This document shows, piece by piece, positions 52,447 to 63,720 of a stretch of DNA of 64,000 bases. The stretch covers positions 1 through 64,000 of the forward strand of contig JAJKFJ010020966.1 of assembly GCA_027382625.1 (NCBI GenBank), in the 5' to 3' direction. Every line of letters begins with the position of its first letter. Position 1 is the first letter of the stretch. The translations under genes and the position numbers were made by a program. The notes under the pieces were generated by a model, which saw only the letters and a program-made list of their open reading frames with translations, was not told the DNA's origin and did no database searches. This DNA is from Tetmemena sp. SeJ-2015 (taxonomy: Eukaryota > Ciliophora > Spirotrichea > Sporadotrichida > Oxytrichidae).

Positions 52447-55400
52447 ATGAACCATAATTATCAAGACTCGTTGACTGAAGATAATTATCTTCTTGAAGAG
52501 AAGCCAGTCAGGTTCTCTGATAACAATAAAATTTAGGATCATTCTCGAATTAAAATTAGTTTAATTACTGGTATGATAAGCTTGCTATAAAATAAAGGGA
52601 TTATAGACGATAAAGAGAGAGGCACATCAAATACTTATGATGCATCTAGAAAGGATGTAACAATGTCCCCATAAAGTCCATCAAGGAGAAAGTTTGCAGA
52701 CTTAGTAAGTATAACTCATAATAAACTTATGGGGATTTGTTTAAACTGAGATAGACTTGTGATTTGTACAAGTTTCTTTTAAATAAAAACTTTCAAATTT
52801 ATCAAACCTTAATCTAATATATAGTTGCTGTCACCAGTCAGGTTTACACAGAGGAAATTTAGAGCGGGAGGAACTTCAGGCTCAATATTTTCATTATAGC
52901 AATAATTTGATATTGCTAATGATAATAAAATCATTATTGTGACATACAAGCATATTGGATAATATTTTATAGAAATTTAGTATGCTAGCTTTTTTTACTC
53001 CTTTTTCTTTATCTTTCATTCAAGCAGCCCCTATAAATTTAAAACAATTTAAGTTTATTCATTTATTTCTTGCTGCACCACTAATTGAGTCAATATGAAA
53101 TATATATTCTTATTGAATTCTATTGTCCTATATATTTTGAGATATAGTGGCAGCTACCCTAGGAGCTGGAACACTCTCTTTTCCTTATGCAATAAGTGAA
53201 AATGGAATAGTGTGGGGAACTATTTTAATTGCGATAGGAGCGGCTGTATCAATTTATACAGGAATGCTATTAGTCATAGTCAGTAATCATACAAAGACTC
53301 ATAGGTATGAAGATTACGCGCTCAAACTTTATGGCAAGAAAATGTCATTAGCTACTTCTATCATGAACTTTAAAACAATATTTAAAATTTCGGGGGGGGG
53401 GACGGAAGTGCACCTCCCCCCTTATATATGGTGAAAATCGCCCAAAAATCGTCATTATAAGCCAAAATCGGCCAAAAATGCCAAAAAATTAAGATTTTTT
53501 GGCTTTCTAAATTTCCTTGAGGGTGAAATATTATGATTTCAAATTTTTCCAAAAATTATCTAATTTTTGCTTATAAGTATAATTTTGATGAATACCTTCT
53601 TGTTTTGGGGCCCCATCCCCTTTTAATGATTGATTCAGATTTGAACTTCTATAAATTCTTCTTTAAAATAGTGAGCCAAAGAAATGATCATCAAAAATAG
53701 GTGTGACAAGTTCTGCAATTAATTTCCAAGAAGTTTAAATGCTATTGTCAAAATAGTAAATAAAGCACGCTATCTTTTATAAAACACTATCAATGGGCCA
53801 TTCTTTTTGTTAAAGCCAGAGTAAAAGACCAAATACTGCAATAGATGAAATTATCTTGACTTAAACTTAACTTGACATGCTTATTAAGTGAGTAAATATT
53901 TTCGAGGAAAGATATCTCTTAGTTGGAGAGGACATCGAATAACTTCAATATTTATAAATACTGAAGGATAGATTTCACTTATACAGTAAATTTACCCTAA
54001 ATTATTTTTAAACTCTTATTTTAATGGTAAGTTTGACTTGAAACATATTTTCAGTGAAATTTGGAAAAAAATTGAAATCATAAAATTTCACCCTCAAGGA
54101 AATTTTGAAGGCCAAAAACTCTTAATTTTTTGGCATTTTTGGCCGTTTTTGGACTATATGGACGATTTTTGTGCGATTTTGACCATAAAAAGGGGGGGAG
54201 GTGCACTTCCGTCCCTCCCCCAAAATTTCATAAGCTTACTCTGTCTAATGAGTTTTATTATGAGTTACATTGTTATTGTAAGCATTTAAAATATATGTAA
54301 GAAATAATTTATTTAACTGCATTAGGTTTTTTAAGTCTTTATAGATAAAAACTACGATTGTGACAATACTCCTTATATTGGCTCCAGGATTAGACTCTTT
54401 TATTGTTGATGCAACTTGGGGCCCTAGGTTTTGGGGAACTCTCTTCTCTGTAATAATCATTCAACCTTATAAGTATAGTTTGCAATTCTATTTCCAATTT
54501 CATTGCCGAGATCTCAATTATTATAAAAATATTTTATTTTTAAATAAATAAGATCAATCAACCAGCTTCGATTTTCTTCACTTTTTGGAGTTTTGTGGGT
54601 GGGGGAATCATTCCATAAATCATATCTATTTTTTTAAAAAATAAATTAGATTTTTATGATTCTTATCATTTAAATTTTAAGCTCTATCAGGTAGTTTAAT
54701 TTCTTCAGCGCAAATTTTAAATTGTGTACGTTCCTTAAGGTTCAACTTTTTAAAAAAATTAAAACATATAACCCTATTTATTTGTGTTCAGTATACATAT
54801 GCTTCGCAATAGTGATTATTTTTTGGTCTGACAAAACGATTGTTCCACATCCCACTGAAAACTGGAAAGAAGCTTATTATTTCAAAGTAATAGAGATTGT
54901 CGTGTTTACATTCCTGCCCTATAGTTTGGCTTTTCGAGTATCGTCAGCAGCGTGCCTTTGATTATTTTTGCGTATATGTATCAAGTTAACATTCCAATGA
55001 TCTACTACGAACTAGAGACCAGAAACTTTAAGCGAATGAGTGGAGTTGTAGCCAAAGGAACAGCTGTAGCTATTTTACTTTACACCTTGGTTGGTATATT
55101 CGGCTATCTTACTTTCGTCAACTTCCCTTCTATCGACCAAAATATTTCAATCAAAACAAATAAATTCAATTTATTTTGAAGATGCCTTACTAGGGTAATG
55201 TTGCCATCACTATTGTAAGTCAAGCTAGATAATCTAATTGCTCAAGAAAAATAGATAGTTTACAATAATTTATAGGGAAACTTTGCACTCTTATTTGCAG
55301 TACTGACTGCATCTCCCTTGTGCGTTTTGCCAACTAAGGATTCAGTCGAAGAGCTTTTCTGGAAAGAAAAAGGGATGACTTTCAAAATCAATACTCTAGT

Positions 55401-56236
55401 CACTTATAAATTATCTTTTAATGTCACACTGGGCATAATCTTCATCTTAAAAAATTAATAATTTATTTCATCTGTTGGATTCCAGCTATTTTCATAGCAG
55501 ACATTGGTGACGCATTCACAATAGCAGGAAGCACAGTCAACCCTGCAATTGGATTCATTCTGCCAATAGTTTTCTACTGGAAAACTATTATTTTCATATC
55601 TTTTTCTATTAACTATACCTGATAAACTTATATTATTTTACTAAATAATCTAAATCAGCAATCTTAGTTTAAGAAGATATGGCTACTTTAAATTAAATTA
55701 CATTTTAGTACGAGTATAATAAAATTACTTTATGTTTGTAAATTTTATTATAAACAAGTCATAATTATTTGCCAAATCGTGTGTTATGAGTGATTCTCTA
55801 ATCATTTTAATTATAAACCATACAATTATTCATTTTTTCAAGTATAAAAACTCTTTTTGAAATATAATTTTACTTACGCACTTATTAATTTTTAGAAAGA
55901 AATTTTCCTGTTAGGATTTATTCTTATAAATGAAAGAAATTAATATAAAATAAATCCTGTAAAGTATTTAAATAATCAAAAATGATCTTTTATAAAACAG
56001 AATTTGGAGTTAATTTTAAGTTATTATTATCAAACTATATCAAATTTCTTAGAGAATTTTAACCTTTCACATTTTAAGATTTTATACTCTATATAATTTT
56101 TATTTTTAATTTTTGTTAGAAGATATATCACAAGGAAAAAATAATAGCTCTGATAGTAGCTACCTTTATAATAGTGGTATCTATCTTAGGATTTGCCGAC
56201 TTCATCAGAAGAAAAGTAGACCCAGACGCATCCTGA
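52447..56236 (+). CDS. amino-acid transporter (AAAP/SLC38 family)
   Basis: Starts at ATG 52447 (MNHNYQDSLTEDNYLLEE), ends at TGA 56234-56236. Hydrophilic N-terminus, then RAGGTSGSIFSLVAATLGAG and TLSFPYAISENGIVWGTILI (TM1 signature), ALKLYGKKMSLATSIMN-LLC, ILLILAPGLDSFIVD, VIEIVVFTFLPYSLAL, VNIPMIYYELETRNFKRM, AILLYTLVGIFGYLTFVNFP, GNFALLFAVLTASPLCVLPT, ADIGDAFTIAGSTVNPAIGF and a last helix ALIVATFIIVVSILGFADF. About eleven membrane helices as expected. Introns 52705-52824 and 55215-55275; IESs of 250, 867, 26, 29 and 539 bp, the second carrying a transposon. It likely moves neutral amino acids with H+ or Na+. Confidence 0.88.
52705..52824 (+). other. intron in transporter
   Basis: 120 bp, GTAAGT...ATATAG; joins RRKFADL to LLSPVRFTQ. 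Confidence 0.75.
52897..53146. other. 250-bp IES, pointer TA
   Basis: TA at 52895-52896 and 53145-53146; excision joins GSIFSL to VAATLGAG across the first membrane helix. Confidence 0.7.
53371..54237. other. 867-bp IES containing a transposon, pointer CTT
   Basis: CTT at 53368-53370 and 54235-54237; excision gives SIMNLLCLMSFIMSYIVI in frame. The insert holds the inverted-repeat element at 53392-54221 and its 8-bp direct repeats. Confidence 0.75.
53392..54221. mobile_element. non-autonomous inverted-repeat transposon
   Basis: An 830-bp element with long imperfect terminal inverted repeats (about 53392-53575 and 54036-54221). Both ends read, inward, a G-run then ACGGAAGTGCACCTCCCCC, later CCAAAAAATTAAGA and TTTCCTTGAGGGTGAAAT. 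It is flanked by the direct repeat AAAATTTC (53384-53391 and 54222-54229), an 8-bp target-site duplication as made by hAT-type transposases. The internal ~460 bp has only a ~60-codon open frame with no recognised domain, so it is probably a MITE-like derivative. A TTTTGGGG unit lies at 53603-53610. Confidence 0.8.
54934..54959. other. GC-rich 26-bp IES, pointer CTTT
   Basis: CTTT at 54930-54933 and 54956-54959; excision joins FLPYSLA to LIIFAYMYQ. Composition is unlike the AT-rich IESs around it. Confidence 0.6.
55148..55176. other. IES, pointer ATTT
   Basis: 29 bp between ATTT 55144-55147 and 55173-55176; removes a TGA and gives IDQNILKMPYQGNVA. Confidence 0.75.
55215..55275 (+). other. intron in transporter
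   Basis: 61 bp, GTAAGT...TTATAG; joins NVAITI to GNFALLFAV. Confidence 0.8.
55583..56121. other. 539-bp IES, pointer GAA
   Basis: GAA at 55580-55582 and 56119-56121; excision joins PIVFYWK to IYHKEKIIAL. Very AT-rich, no internal gene. Confidence 0.7.
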
Positions 56237-58020
56237 ATAAGAAACTGACCATTAATTAACCTAAGTCAGTAGCAAATACAACTAAAAATAGAATATAAAT
56301 CCAATTTATTTCTATCTCAAGTTTAAATAAAGCAATTTTTAATCATAAATTACTGCGAGTACAATCTACTAATGATTTCTAGCAATACTATATGTTTGAA
56401 AATAAAATTACAATAGAATTGACTGTCCAGGGGTATTTCTATTGTTAATGAAAAAATAAGAGTTATTATATTTTAAATTCCAAGAGTAGATGAAAGCTCA
56501 AATGATTTATTTATATTAAATTTGCAGGTTAAATATCTGCCATCAATTTAATAAATTACTAATTGTAAATTATAATTGACAAATATCATAAGATAGATTG
56601 ATAGTTTAACTACTATATATCTATTTTACCAGTACATAGTTTTGTAATGTCAAACTAGACAAATATAGTTGTAAGAAATAAAAACAATTAATTCACAAAT
56701 GATATGTTTGATTGTATGGTGATATTTTAAAATGATCTTGAGTAAGATTTTTCAATTATCATTGTCATTAATTATTGCTAGAATTTCATCATGATACCTA
56801 TCCTTTTAGATCAAGATTTCTTTTTGCTGGCAGTATAGATAGAGCAAAATTAATATATCAAACCTTTTAATTCATTTCAATCTTTAAAAAACTTTTTTAA
56901 TTATGAATTATCATTTAATTTTAAAACATGAAATTAATAAGATAGATTCATAAATAAAAACTTCAAAATTAATTAAATAAATCCTTTCAAAGTGAAAAAA
57001 ATTATTCAATTTTTAGATTATAATTTTTATATCTTATCTTTTGGCAAACAAGAAAAAAATATAAATATTTTAGTCTTATTAAATTTATTTTGTAGATTTA
57101 ATTATTTATTTGAAAGGGAATTCCTCTTTTCTGCTATAGAAATTAAAATAACTACAAAAATTTAAAATCATGATTTCGAATCTTTATATTTAAATTTCTT
57201 TGAGGATTACTTCATTTAAATTTTGAAAAAGTACATAAAAATCTTGAATACAAAATCACAAATTTTATATAATTTGTTTAAAACAGAATAATAAAATTGA
57301 CATATAAACATAATTTACACAATAATCTTGTACTATTTTAGATAATTTGACTAGGGAAGTAAGTGTAAGATTGAACTCATCATCGCCAACCTTATTCATA
57401 AATATCAACTTATAACTGGAAAATCTTAAAAACTAAGAGGAAAAAATATTTTGCCAAAGTCTAGGAGCAACAATTCTTAAAAATATTCTATACTTTGCAA
57501 CAAAAGATAATTCTTGATACACTTCATAAAATATATTTTAATTATTCTATAAAACCATTCTATAAATATTTGACTGTTCATGATCTGGTTATTCAAATAT
57601 GACATTATAGAAATTCTTTATCTGGTAAAAATTTATCTCTTCAAATTGTTTCCTCAAATTCTCAATTTAATCTATTGTTGGTTCTATCACTGTTTCAATT
57701 TGTTCATTTATCTCTTTTTAGAGCTCAGATTTTGTTATAATCCTTTGTCCTTCTTAAATAATTTGTAATTATTAAAAATATTTGCAAATCCCTTATTTAG
57801 ATTTACTTTATAAAAACAAATGCGGAGATATGACATACATTAACCCAACAATTATATCTTTACAATAATAAATTTCTTAATTGATTAAGAATGTTCACAA
57901 TCTTTTAAGTGAATTTTAAACTAGATTTAAAAGTATAGAATTGAAGTTATATTTATTAAAGAAAATTGTGGTAAAAATTATTTTTAACATTAACATTTTA
58001 CAAAATTTTAAATTTGAATT
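56237..58020. other. long AT-rich spacer
   Basis: About 1.8 kb of strongly A/T-rich DNA. Open frames here are only low-complexity (Phe/Leu/Ile/Lys/Asn) and I see no gene, RNA or repeat. Confidence 0.55.
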
Positions 58021-58024
58021 CTTA

Positions 58025-58860
58025 ATTGTTTCCGGATGCTTTGGGAGTTTCTTTAATTTCCTTTGACTTTAGATTTGCTATTTTATTATCTAGATTTTAT
58101 AGTTTTCTTCTTAGCTGTGGGCCTAGGAGTTTAGCCTATGAGCTGAACTAGTCATTAGCTTATTTGAGTTGTCTCTGGTAGTGGATGACTATCTCATGCC
58201 TGTTGTACTAAAGCCTGTTTGCTAATCTCCCTAATCTCTTTTCTAATTTATGAAGCCGCTTCCTTCTGAAGTTGCTCCTGCTCTTATAAAGTGCTAACTT
58301 ACCCTGGAGTCAACTAATCCTCCTCACTAAGAAAATACTAAAATACATTTAAAAAGAAGTGGCTATTGCTCTAGATCTTTATAATTTAAAGTAATATTAT
58401 TATTCTCCTTATTTTAAAATCTTGAATAGTTAATTCAATGACTTATTTATCGCTCGTATTGGTATTAAGGCGCATTGACTAAAAATAAAATGGCTCTAAG
58501 TTTGTTCGGTTATCATCTTCATTTATTCTCTGGAAATTGACCATTTAAATCTTTTGTTTAATCATAGTCTCTTTTTCCAATTCTTTATTTATTTCTCCTA
58601 GTTGAAGAGAATAATTGAACATATCAGCTTTCACTGATTAGGGGAGAATAAAAATTAAATATTTTGATTGAATTTGAACTTCTTGCTCTAGTATATCTTA
58701 TTATTGCAAACTCAAGACGTGAATGGCATGATCTAGCTGATCTTAGTACTACTAAACATCCTCTTGCATTTATTCAATAGACTTCTGGGGGATAAGGATT
58801 TACTGAGCTTACTCATTCTGCTATAGTTCCTTAATTAAATATATAAATAACATAATGACT
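58025..58860 (-). CDS. coiled-coil protein, unknown function
   Basis: Minus strand. Heptad-rich segments: QKSIEQMQEDVQQYQDQLDH, SLQQQDILEQEVQIQSKY, NYSLQLGEINKELEKETM, EQEQLQKEAASQIRKEIREI and HYQRQLKQANDQFSSQAKL, with Gln mostly as TAA/TAG. A frame change at about 58195-58210 lies between CAGG repeats. IES-like AT-rich inserts at about 58330-58430 and 58640-58680. Start upstream of 58820 and exact stop were not fixed. Composition fits a cytoskeletal or basal-body protein. Confidence 0.5.
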
Positions 58861-59454
58861 CTTTTGTATGAGCTTTAAAGAGTCTAGCAAATAAAATCAT
58901 ATTATTTTTTTTATAATTCAATTATACACTTCTTTTTAAAACCTAATTTCAAGTATAAGTTTTTAAATTAGTAAAGCTAACTTCAATGACGTTAATTTAA
59001 GATTGATTTAAGACAGTATGAATCGAATTCATTATTTTTATTTAGAAGTATAAAAGAGCTAAACACAGTTCTAGAATAAATTAAGCATTTTTTCAAGGAA
59101 ATAATGCTTGTTATCTATCAAATTTTAAAGATATTCTATTCTCTTCTAATTATTTTAAGTACTCTAATAAGGAAAGTCCAAATAATTTAAATATATTTTC
59201 TATTTAATATAACTTTATCTGTCTTTACTAATTTAATTAAAAAGTTTAATGATAATCAGTAATGAGATTCATCTTGAATAATCTTCCTTTTAAACTAGAA
59301 GCCTTCAATTAATTAATGAAATTTATTTATCAATTAAGTCAATTTTATAAAAATATAAAATAATCAATCTATTTAAATTGTTGCTATATTTAATATAAAT
59401 TTCCTTTTTGAAAATTGATTCCTCTCCTTCCTTAAATATAATTTATATTCTTAT

Positions 59455-59660
59455 TTAGCTAGTTCAGCAAGACTTCGTTTTAAGGAGGATTAAGTTAAGA
59501 TTTAGCAAGTTGTTCTAAATTGAAGTTATTATTTTCACAAGCAGTTACCTTGGGGAGAAGTCTTTGGGATATATTGTAAAAGGAAATAGTGAAGATCTTG
59601 TAAGATTGTCAAGTAGTAGATCAGACCGAATATCAAAGCTATATTTTATTTTAAACAGTC
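59455..59660 (+). CDS. isolated coding segment, unknown
   Basis: One open frame reads QQDFVLRRIKLRFSKLFQIE, SSYLGEKSLGYIVKGNSEDL and VRLSSSRSDRISKL, with GC higher than its flanks. Probably an MDS or exon of a gene whose other pieces are not identified; no function assigned. Confidence 0.35.
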
Positions 59661-59983
59661 ACATAAATAAATTATTATTCTAATTTGCAAACAATTATAA
59701 TTTTTATAGCAAAATTTAATAAATTATCAATATTCTTACCATATTTTACATACTTGAAGCGGCACAAATTAGAATTACGCCTTACTTTAATTAAAATAAT
59801 TAAGTTTAGAGAAGTCATAAAGTAAAGAGAATTTATTTTTAACATTATCTTGATTTTAAAATAAAATTAAAACATTATTTATCTTGATTAACAATTAATT
59901 ATAAATAGTTTTAAATATAATGAACATTTCTTCATAGAGAAGGTTTTTAAAATGAATCTAAAAATATAAATTACGAATCTAAA

Positions 59984-61484
59984 ATGCAAGCAAAGAGTGA
60001 AACTTTAAGCATCCCTGAAAATTTTAAATAGGAAGAAGGGATACTCTATGGATTAACTCCTGATGGAGTTTTCCATATCAAGTTTATTGTAATTATTTAA
60101 GGAATTTATTTTTACAAAAAATATAAGATTTTAAATTATTATATAAATATAAAACTTTTTATCACTAAAGAGATAACTTATTTAGTAATAATGACGCAAA
60201 GAGAAGAAACCCAGTGAGTAGGAAAGCATATGCGTTGATAACTAAAATGCTAAGAGAGATTAACTAAAATAATGAGGTGAAGATAGTTTTAATGTACGGT
60301 GCAGGAGGCAACTACTCTTCAGGTGTAAATATCCTAGGTGGAGGTGCCAACATGGATGAGCTTTCAACTCAAACTTTTGACGAGAGAGTTTAGTACATGG
60401 TTATAAAAAATATGGTTTAAGTATTTTAATACTGGTTGACTACACTATGTCATTCGCAGAACTCGAAAGGCATCTTCATTAAATTTAATGGTGCTGTGTA
60501 GGTATAATTGCAGCGGGAGTGCTTTCAATATTGGTTTGTAAGTGAGGATTCTTTTTCGTAAGGTTAATAAGTATGGGTCTCTGCCCTGAAGACGCCTCTT
60601 CTCTTTCTTATTATTATATTCTTATTCATTGAATCCACTTTAAGCTTTCCACAAGCCAAATAAAATTAATATTATCATTAACTATATTAAAAAATTTGTG
60701 CTCGAATATAATGTCAATTATTAAGGGAGCATTTCAAATTATATTTTTATACTCTTTAACCAGACTATAAAATATTAAGCATTTAGATTTATTAAAATTT
60801 ATTTCCAATTAATCATTGCAGAAAATAAATCTAATTACCTCTCTAAAGTATAATAATGGTCTTAAAAATTTACGTTATTATATCTTTCTAGTTGAAGAGG
60901 AGAAATAGCGATGACATGAATCTGGTTTTGACACAATTTACTCTGAGCAAAGTTTTAAGACAATGGTTATATAGTAATGATATAGTTTCCAACAAATGAA
61001 TTAGATTATAATTTAGCTTTGGAAGACCTTCTAAATATATCTTTAAAAATTATAATTATTATCAATACCTTTTTTTAATTAAAATTGAATAAAGAAATTG
61101 CTATATTATTGAAGTCAAGTTATAAACTTTTGGGAGACCAACGGTTAACTGCGAAAGAAGCTTTAAGATTTGGGCATATAAACGCAATCCTTTAGAACTA
61201 GGAAGTCCCAACCACTGAGCCAATAATCTCTGACTATTCCAAACTCCCTAATTTCAAAAAGATTTTGAATGCAGATTAAAAGTCAATAAGGGCCACCAAG
61301 AAACTATTTATTCAGGCATTAAACTTATTTTGCATTAGAGCCTTAGAAGATAAGAGAGCAAGTACAAAGTGAATTCAGATTCATTGAAGCTAGGAAGGAA
61401 GACCCACAATTCTATGTCAACCTTCTCAACTACGTCAACAGCTTCAAGAAGCCATCTCAAAGTGCAGACAGACCTAAACTCTGA
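59984..61484 (+). CDS. enoyl-CoA hydratase/isomerase family protein
   Basis: Starts at ATG 59984 (MQAKSETLSIPENFKQEEG), ends at TGA 61482-61484. Crotonase-fold features: LTPDGVFHIKF, AKRRNPVSRKAYALITKML, then KIVLMYGAGGNYSSGVNI (oxyanion-hole strand), FIKFNGAV-GIIAAGVLS, SMGLCPEDASSLSYYY and LLGDQRLTAKEALRFGHINA; C-terminal EFRFIEARKEDPQFYVNLLN. It would hydrate or isomerise enoyl-CoA in fatty-acid oxidation. The usual catalytic Glu pair could not be placed with certainty. IESs at about 60090-60180, 60420-60460, 60510-60580, 60650-60890 and 61040-61120 are large and were not all fixed to pointers. Confidence 0.75.
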
Positions 61485-61529
61485 TAACGTAGTTGCAGGA
61501 GTAATAACGATAATTAAATAATGTAATAT

Positions 61530-61922
61530 TGTGCATTTGAAGACGTCATGAGAAAAGGTATATGAAATATCCTTTATTATAACTTCAATTCTTTATTTAA
61601 TCATTGCATTCTCTAATTAAAAATAGGGAAGATATCAAAGCTACTTCAATGAGCACTTGCAGAAGCAGAGGAAAGAATCTGCCACAAATATTAACAACAC
61701 TATTGAGATTCTTACTAATTTTAGGAAAGCCAACTTAGAAATTATTATTATTTAGAAGGTTCAAGAACACTCGGTAGACGTATGCAAGAGCAGCAAGTAG
61801 CAGCAAACAATTAGCCTTGTTGATTCTTTTTCTTTCTGCAGAGTCATAGATAACTAAATTTAAATGAGAGCTCTTATAAAATAATTTTATAGATTGAGCT
61901 TTTCTGTTTCATAGTTGAGGTG
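61530..61922 (+). CDS. hypothetical helical protein
   Basis: Plus-strand frame: MQYCAFEDVMRK near 61527, then after an AT-rich gap (61560-61628) RYQSYFNEHLQKQRKESATN, NNTIEILTNFRKANLEIIII and QKVQEHSVDVCKSSKQQQT, ending at TGA about 61920. The join could not be fixed to a GT-AG intron or pointer. No domain recognised. Confidence 0.4.
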
Positions 61923-61950
61923 ATTTTATTTTTGTGTCTTGTGATTGGGA

Positions 61951-62420
61951 TCATGTAGAGTGGTAAACCTAGTTGCTTATAAATGAGTAACTAAGATTGA
62001 GAGGATTATTTATTGCGAGCTCTGAAAAGAAGAAGAGGAGGTTGGCGTAGAGATGATTTGAGTGACAGACTGCGCAAATAATCAAAGCGACTGCTAACCA
62101 AAACACAGTCCACCTGAGTGCGTTTGAGTAAATAATTTTCTTGATGTGTTCTCTGTCTGCATTCATTTGCATCATGTTCAAAGTCTGAAAAGCAATTATT
62201 ACTTGATCAAGAAAGTTACCTTGAGAATGTAGAGGACGATGTTCATCGCAAAAATTATTATACAAATTATTTATTAGATTATTTAATTAGTCCGAGTGTC
62301 GACTTGATTTTGATTGCGTGCGCGAGGTCTAAGCTGATGACCTCTATTTGGGAAAAGTCTGCCAAGTATCCTCCTCGGAAAAGGCAGGCAATAATCAAAA
62401 TTACCAAAGCTCCTTAATTA
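61951..62420 (-). CDS. multi-span membrane protein, unknown
   Basis: Minus strand, ending TGA 61951-61953. Hydrophobic segments GALVILIIACLFRGGY, IIFAMNIVLYILK, TVFWLAVALIICAVC and ANLLFFFSELAI with a loop NMMQMNADREHIKKIIYSN. One intron (62185-62219) restores the frame. An IES is needed near 62255-62300. The N-terminus upstream of 62420 was not found. Likely four membrane helices; no family recognised. Confidence 0.55.
62185..62219 (-). other. intron in membrane protein gene
   Basis: 35 bp, GTAACT...TTTCAG on the minus strand; joins IVLYILK to TLNMMQMNAD. Confidence 0.75.
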
Positions 62421-62519
62421 AATAAATTAAAGCAAAATATTAAAAGATTTAATGACCGTTAGTGTATTGAATTTTATTTTTCGAGAAACAAGTCAAAATA
62501 AGGCTTTGACATACATAAC

Positions 62520-62715
62520 AAATATAGCTCTTATTTGCTTTTGCTTGGACCATTATTTTAGTAGCTATATTTGTCTAATAGGAAGATTTTATACCTAATT
62601 GTAGAATAGAGCGATATCACTATTGCCTCGAAAATTGCCCTGATAAAAATATTTTTAAGTCCGAACTGTTTGGATACAATGAATTGATAGAAGAAAAAGT
62701 AAATTAAATCTTTCT
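62520..62715 (+). CDS. coding segment with one membrane helix and a Cys cluster
   Basis: Plus-strand frame LLFAFAWTIILVAIFVQQED followed by FIPNCRIERYHYCLENCPDK and NIFKSELFGYNELIEEK. The Cys spacing (C-x7-C-x3-C) is suggestive of a small disulfide or metal site. Start and stop are not fixed; probably one MDS of a small secreted or membrane protein gene. Confidence 0.4.
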
Positions 62716-63069
62716 TCAGACAAAATAATTAGTTAAGACTTTTTCTTATTACAAGATTAATAGCCTATAGTTAAATTTTTAAATCGTAAAATACAAAGAA
62801 GTTGTTTGGTGATCTCAATCCCTTATCCCAAAGTTATTTTAGTAAGAATGGGAGGTTTTTAAGTTTTAATTTCATTATATTAATTAAGGTAATAACTAAG
62901 AATTGATTTTTAAGATGATTCTCAAGCGAATCTTTTCTTGAAGAATAATAAAATATATAAATTCTATTTTGAATTTCCTTTAAATTTTGATCCTTTAAAT
63001 AGAGTGTACTCATCTTTATGCTCAATCTAAATATCATTTATAATTATTGATTATTTTAATTTGTCTTAA

Positions 63070-63720
63070 CACTTTATGCTGTACTACTAGTCATTTCTCC
63101 AGTTAAAGCTACTTCATTTTCGTGATCAGGAGTGTTCTGCATCATCTTCTTCTTAATATTAATTTGTTCATTTCAACTTTTGCCATCGGAGGTTGATATT
63201 CTTTTAACTAGTAAGTAGACCAATAATACCATAGTCATAAAATGAGGAATGCTAACTAATGAACACGCCTTTAAAAATTTGTGAGCGCAACATGAACCCC
63301 GAGTTACTACAATCAATTTATAAATAAATAGATTTCAATCCAAGGATCACTTGCTTGACTAAAATAACACTAATCCAAGTTACTAAACACCACTGCCATA
63401 GTCTCAACAACAGGAAAATTGTTATTGTGGGTATTATTAGTCCCATTATTATTCAGATAAGCTATTTCTGCAAGGTTTTAGGCATTAATTATACTTAAGT
63501 CAGCTGAATCTCTTGCTATCTCAGAATACTGATGGTCAGAATCTTTTTAGGAATTTATAATTAAGTCATATTAATCTTCTTCATCCTATTAATCTAGCCA
63601 CTCTTCATCTCTCAGCTAGCTCTAAGACTTTTGCTATTTCTCATCTTAAAATTATTTAATTAAATAAACTAGTTCTTGTAATATACTTACAGAGCTATCA
63701 TTAATCGATTTTTCAATGAT
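63070..63720 (-). CDS. hypothetical membrane protein with acidic N-terminus
   Basis: Minus strand. Islands: EEWLDQQDEEDQYDLIINS, YSEIARDSADLSIINAQNLA and VVETMAVVFSNLD (63385-63640); CSLVSIPHFMTMVLLVYLLV, a membrane helix (63190-63300); QNTPDHENEVALTGEMTSST near the C-terminus (63085-63160). AT-rich IES-like inserts separate them. A Q-rich frame is also open on the plus strand here but looks less protein-like. No family recognised. Confidence 0.45.

Noticed and set aside
57580..57768. Phe/Leu/Ile-rich frame as a membrane protein
   Set aside because: Expected from AT-rich spacer; no composition change or partner segments.
63380..63660. Q-rich plus-strand frame as a gene
   Set aside because: The minus strand gives a more typical acidic soluble protein that continues into other minus-strand islands.
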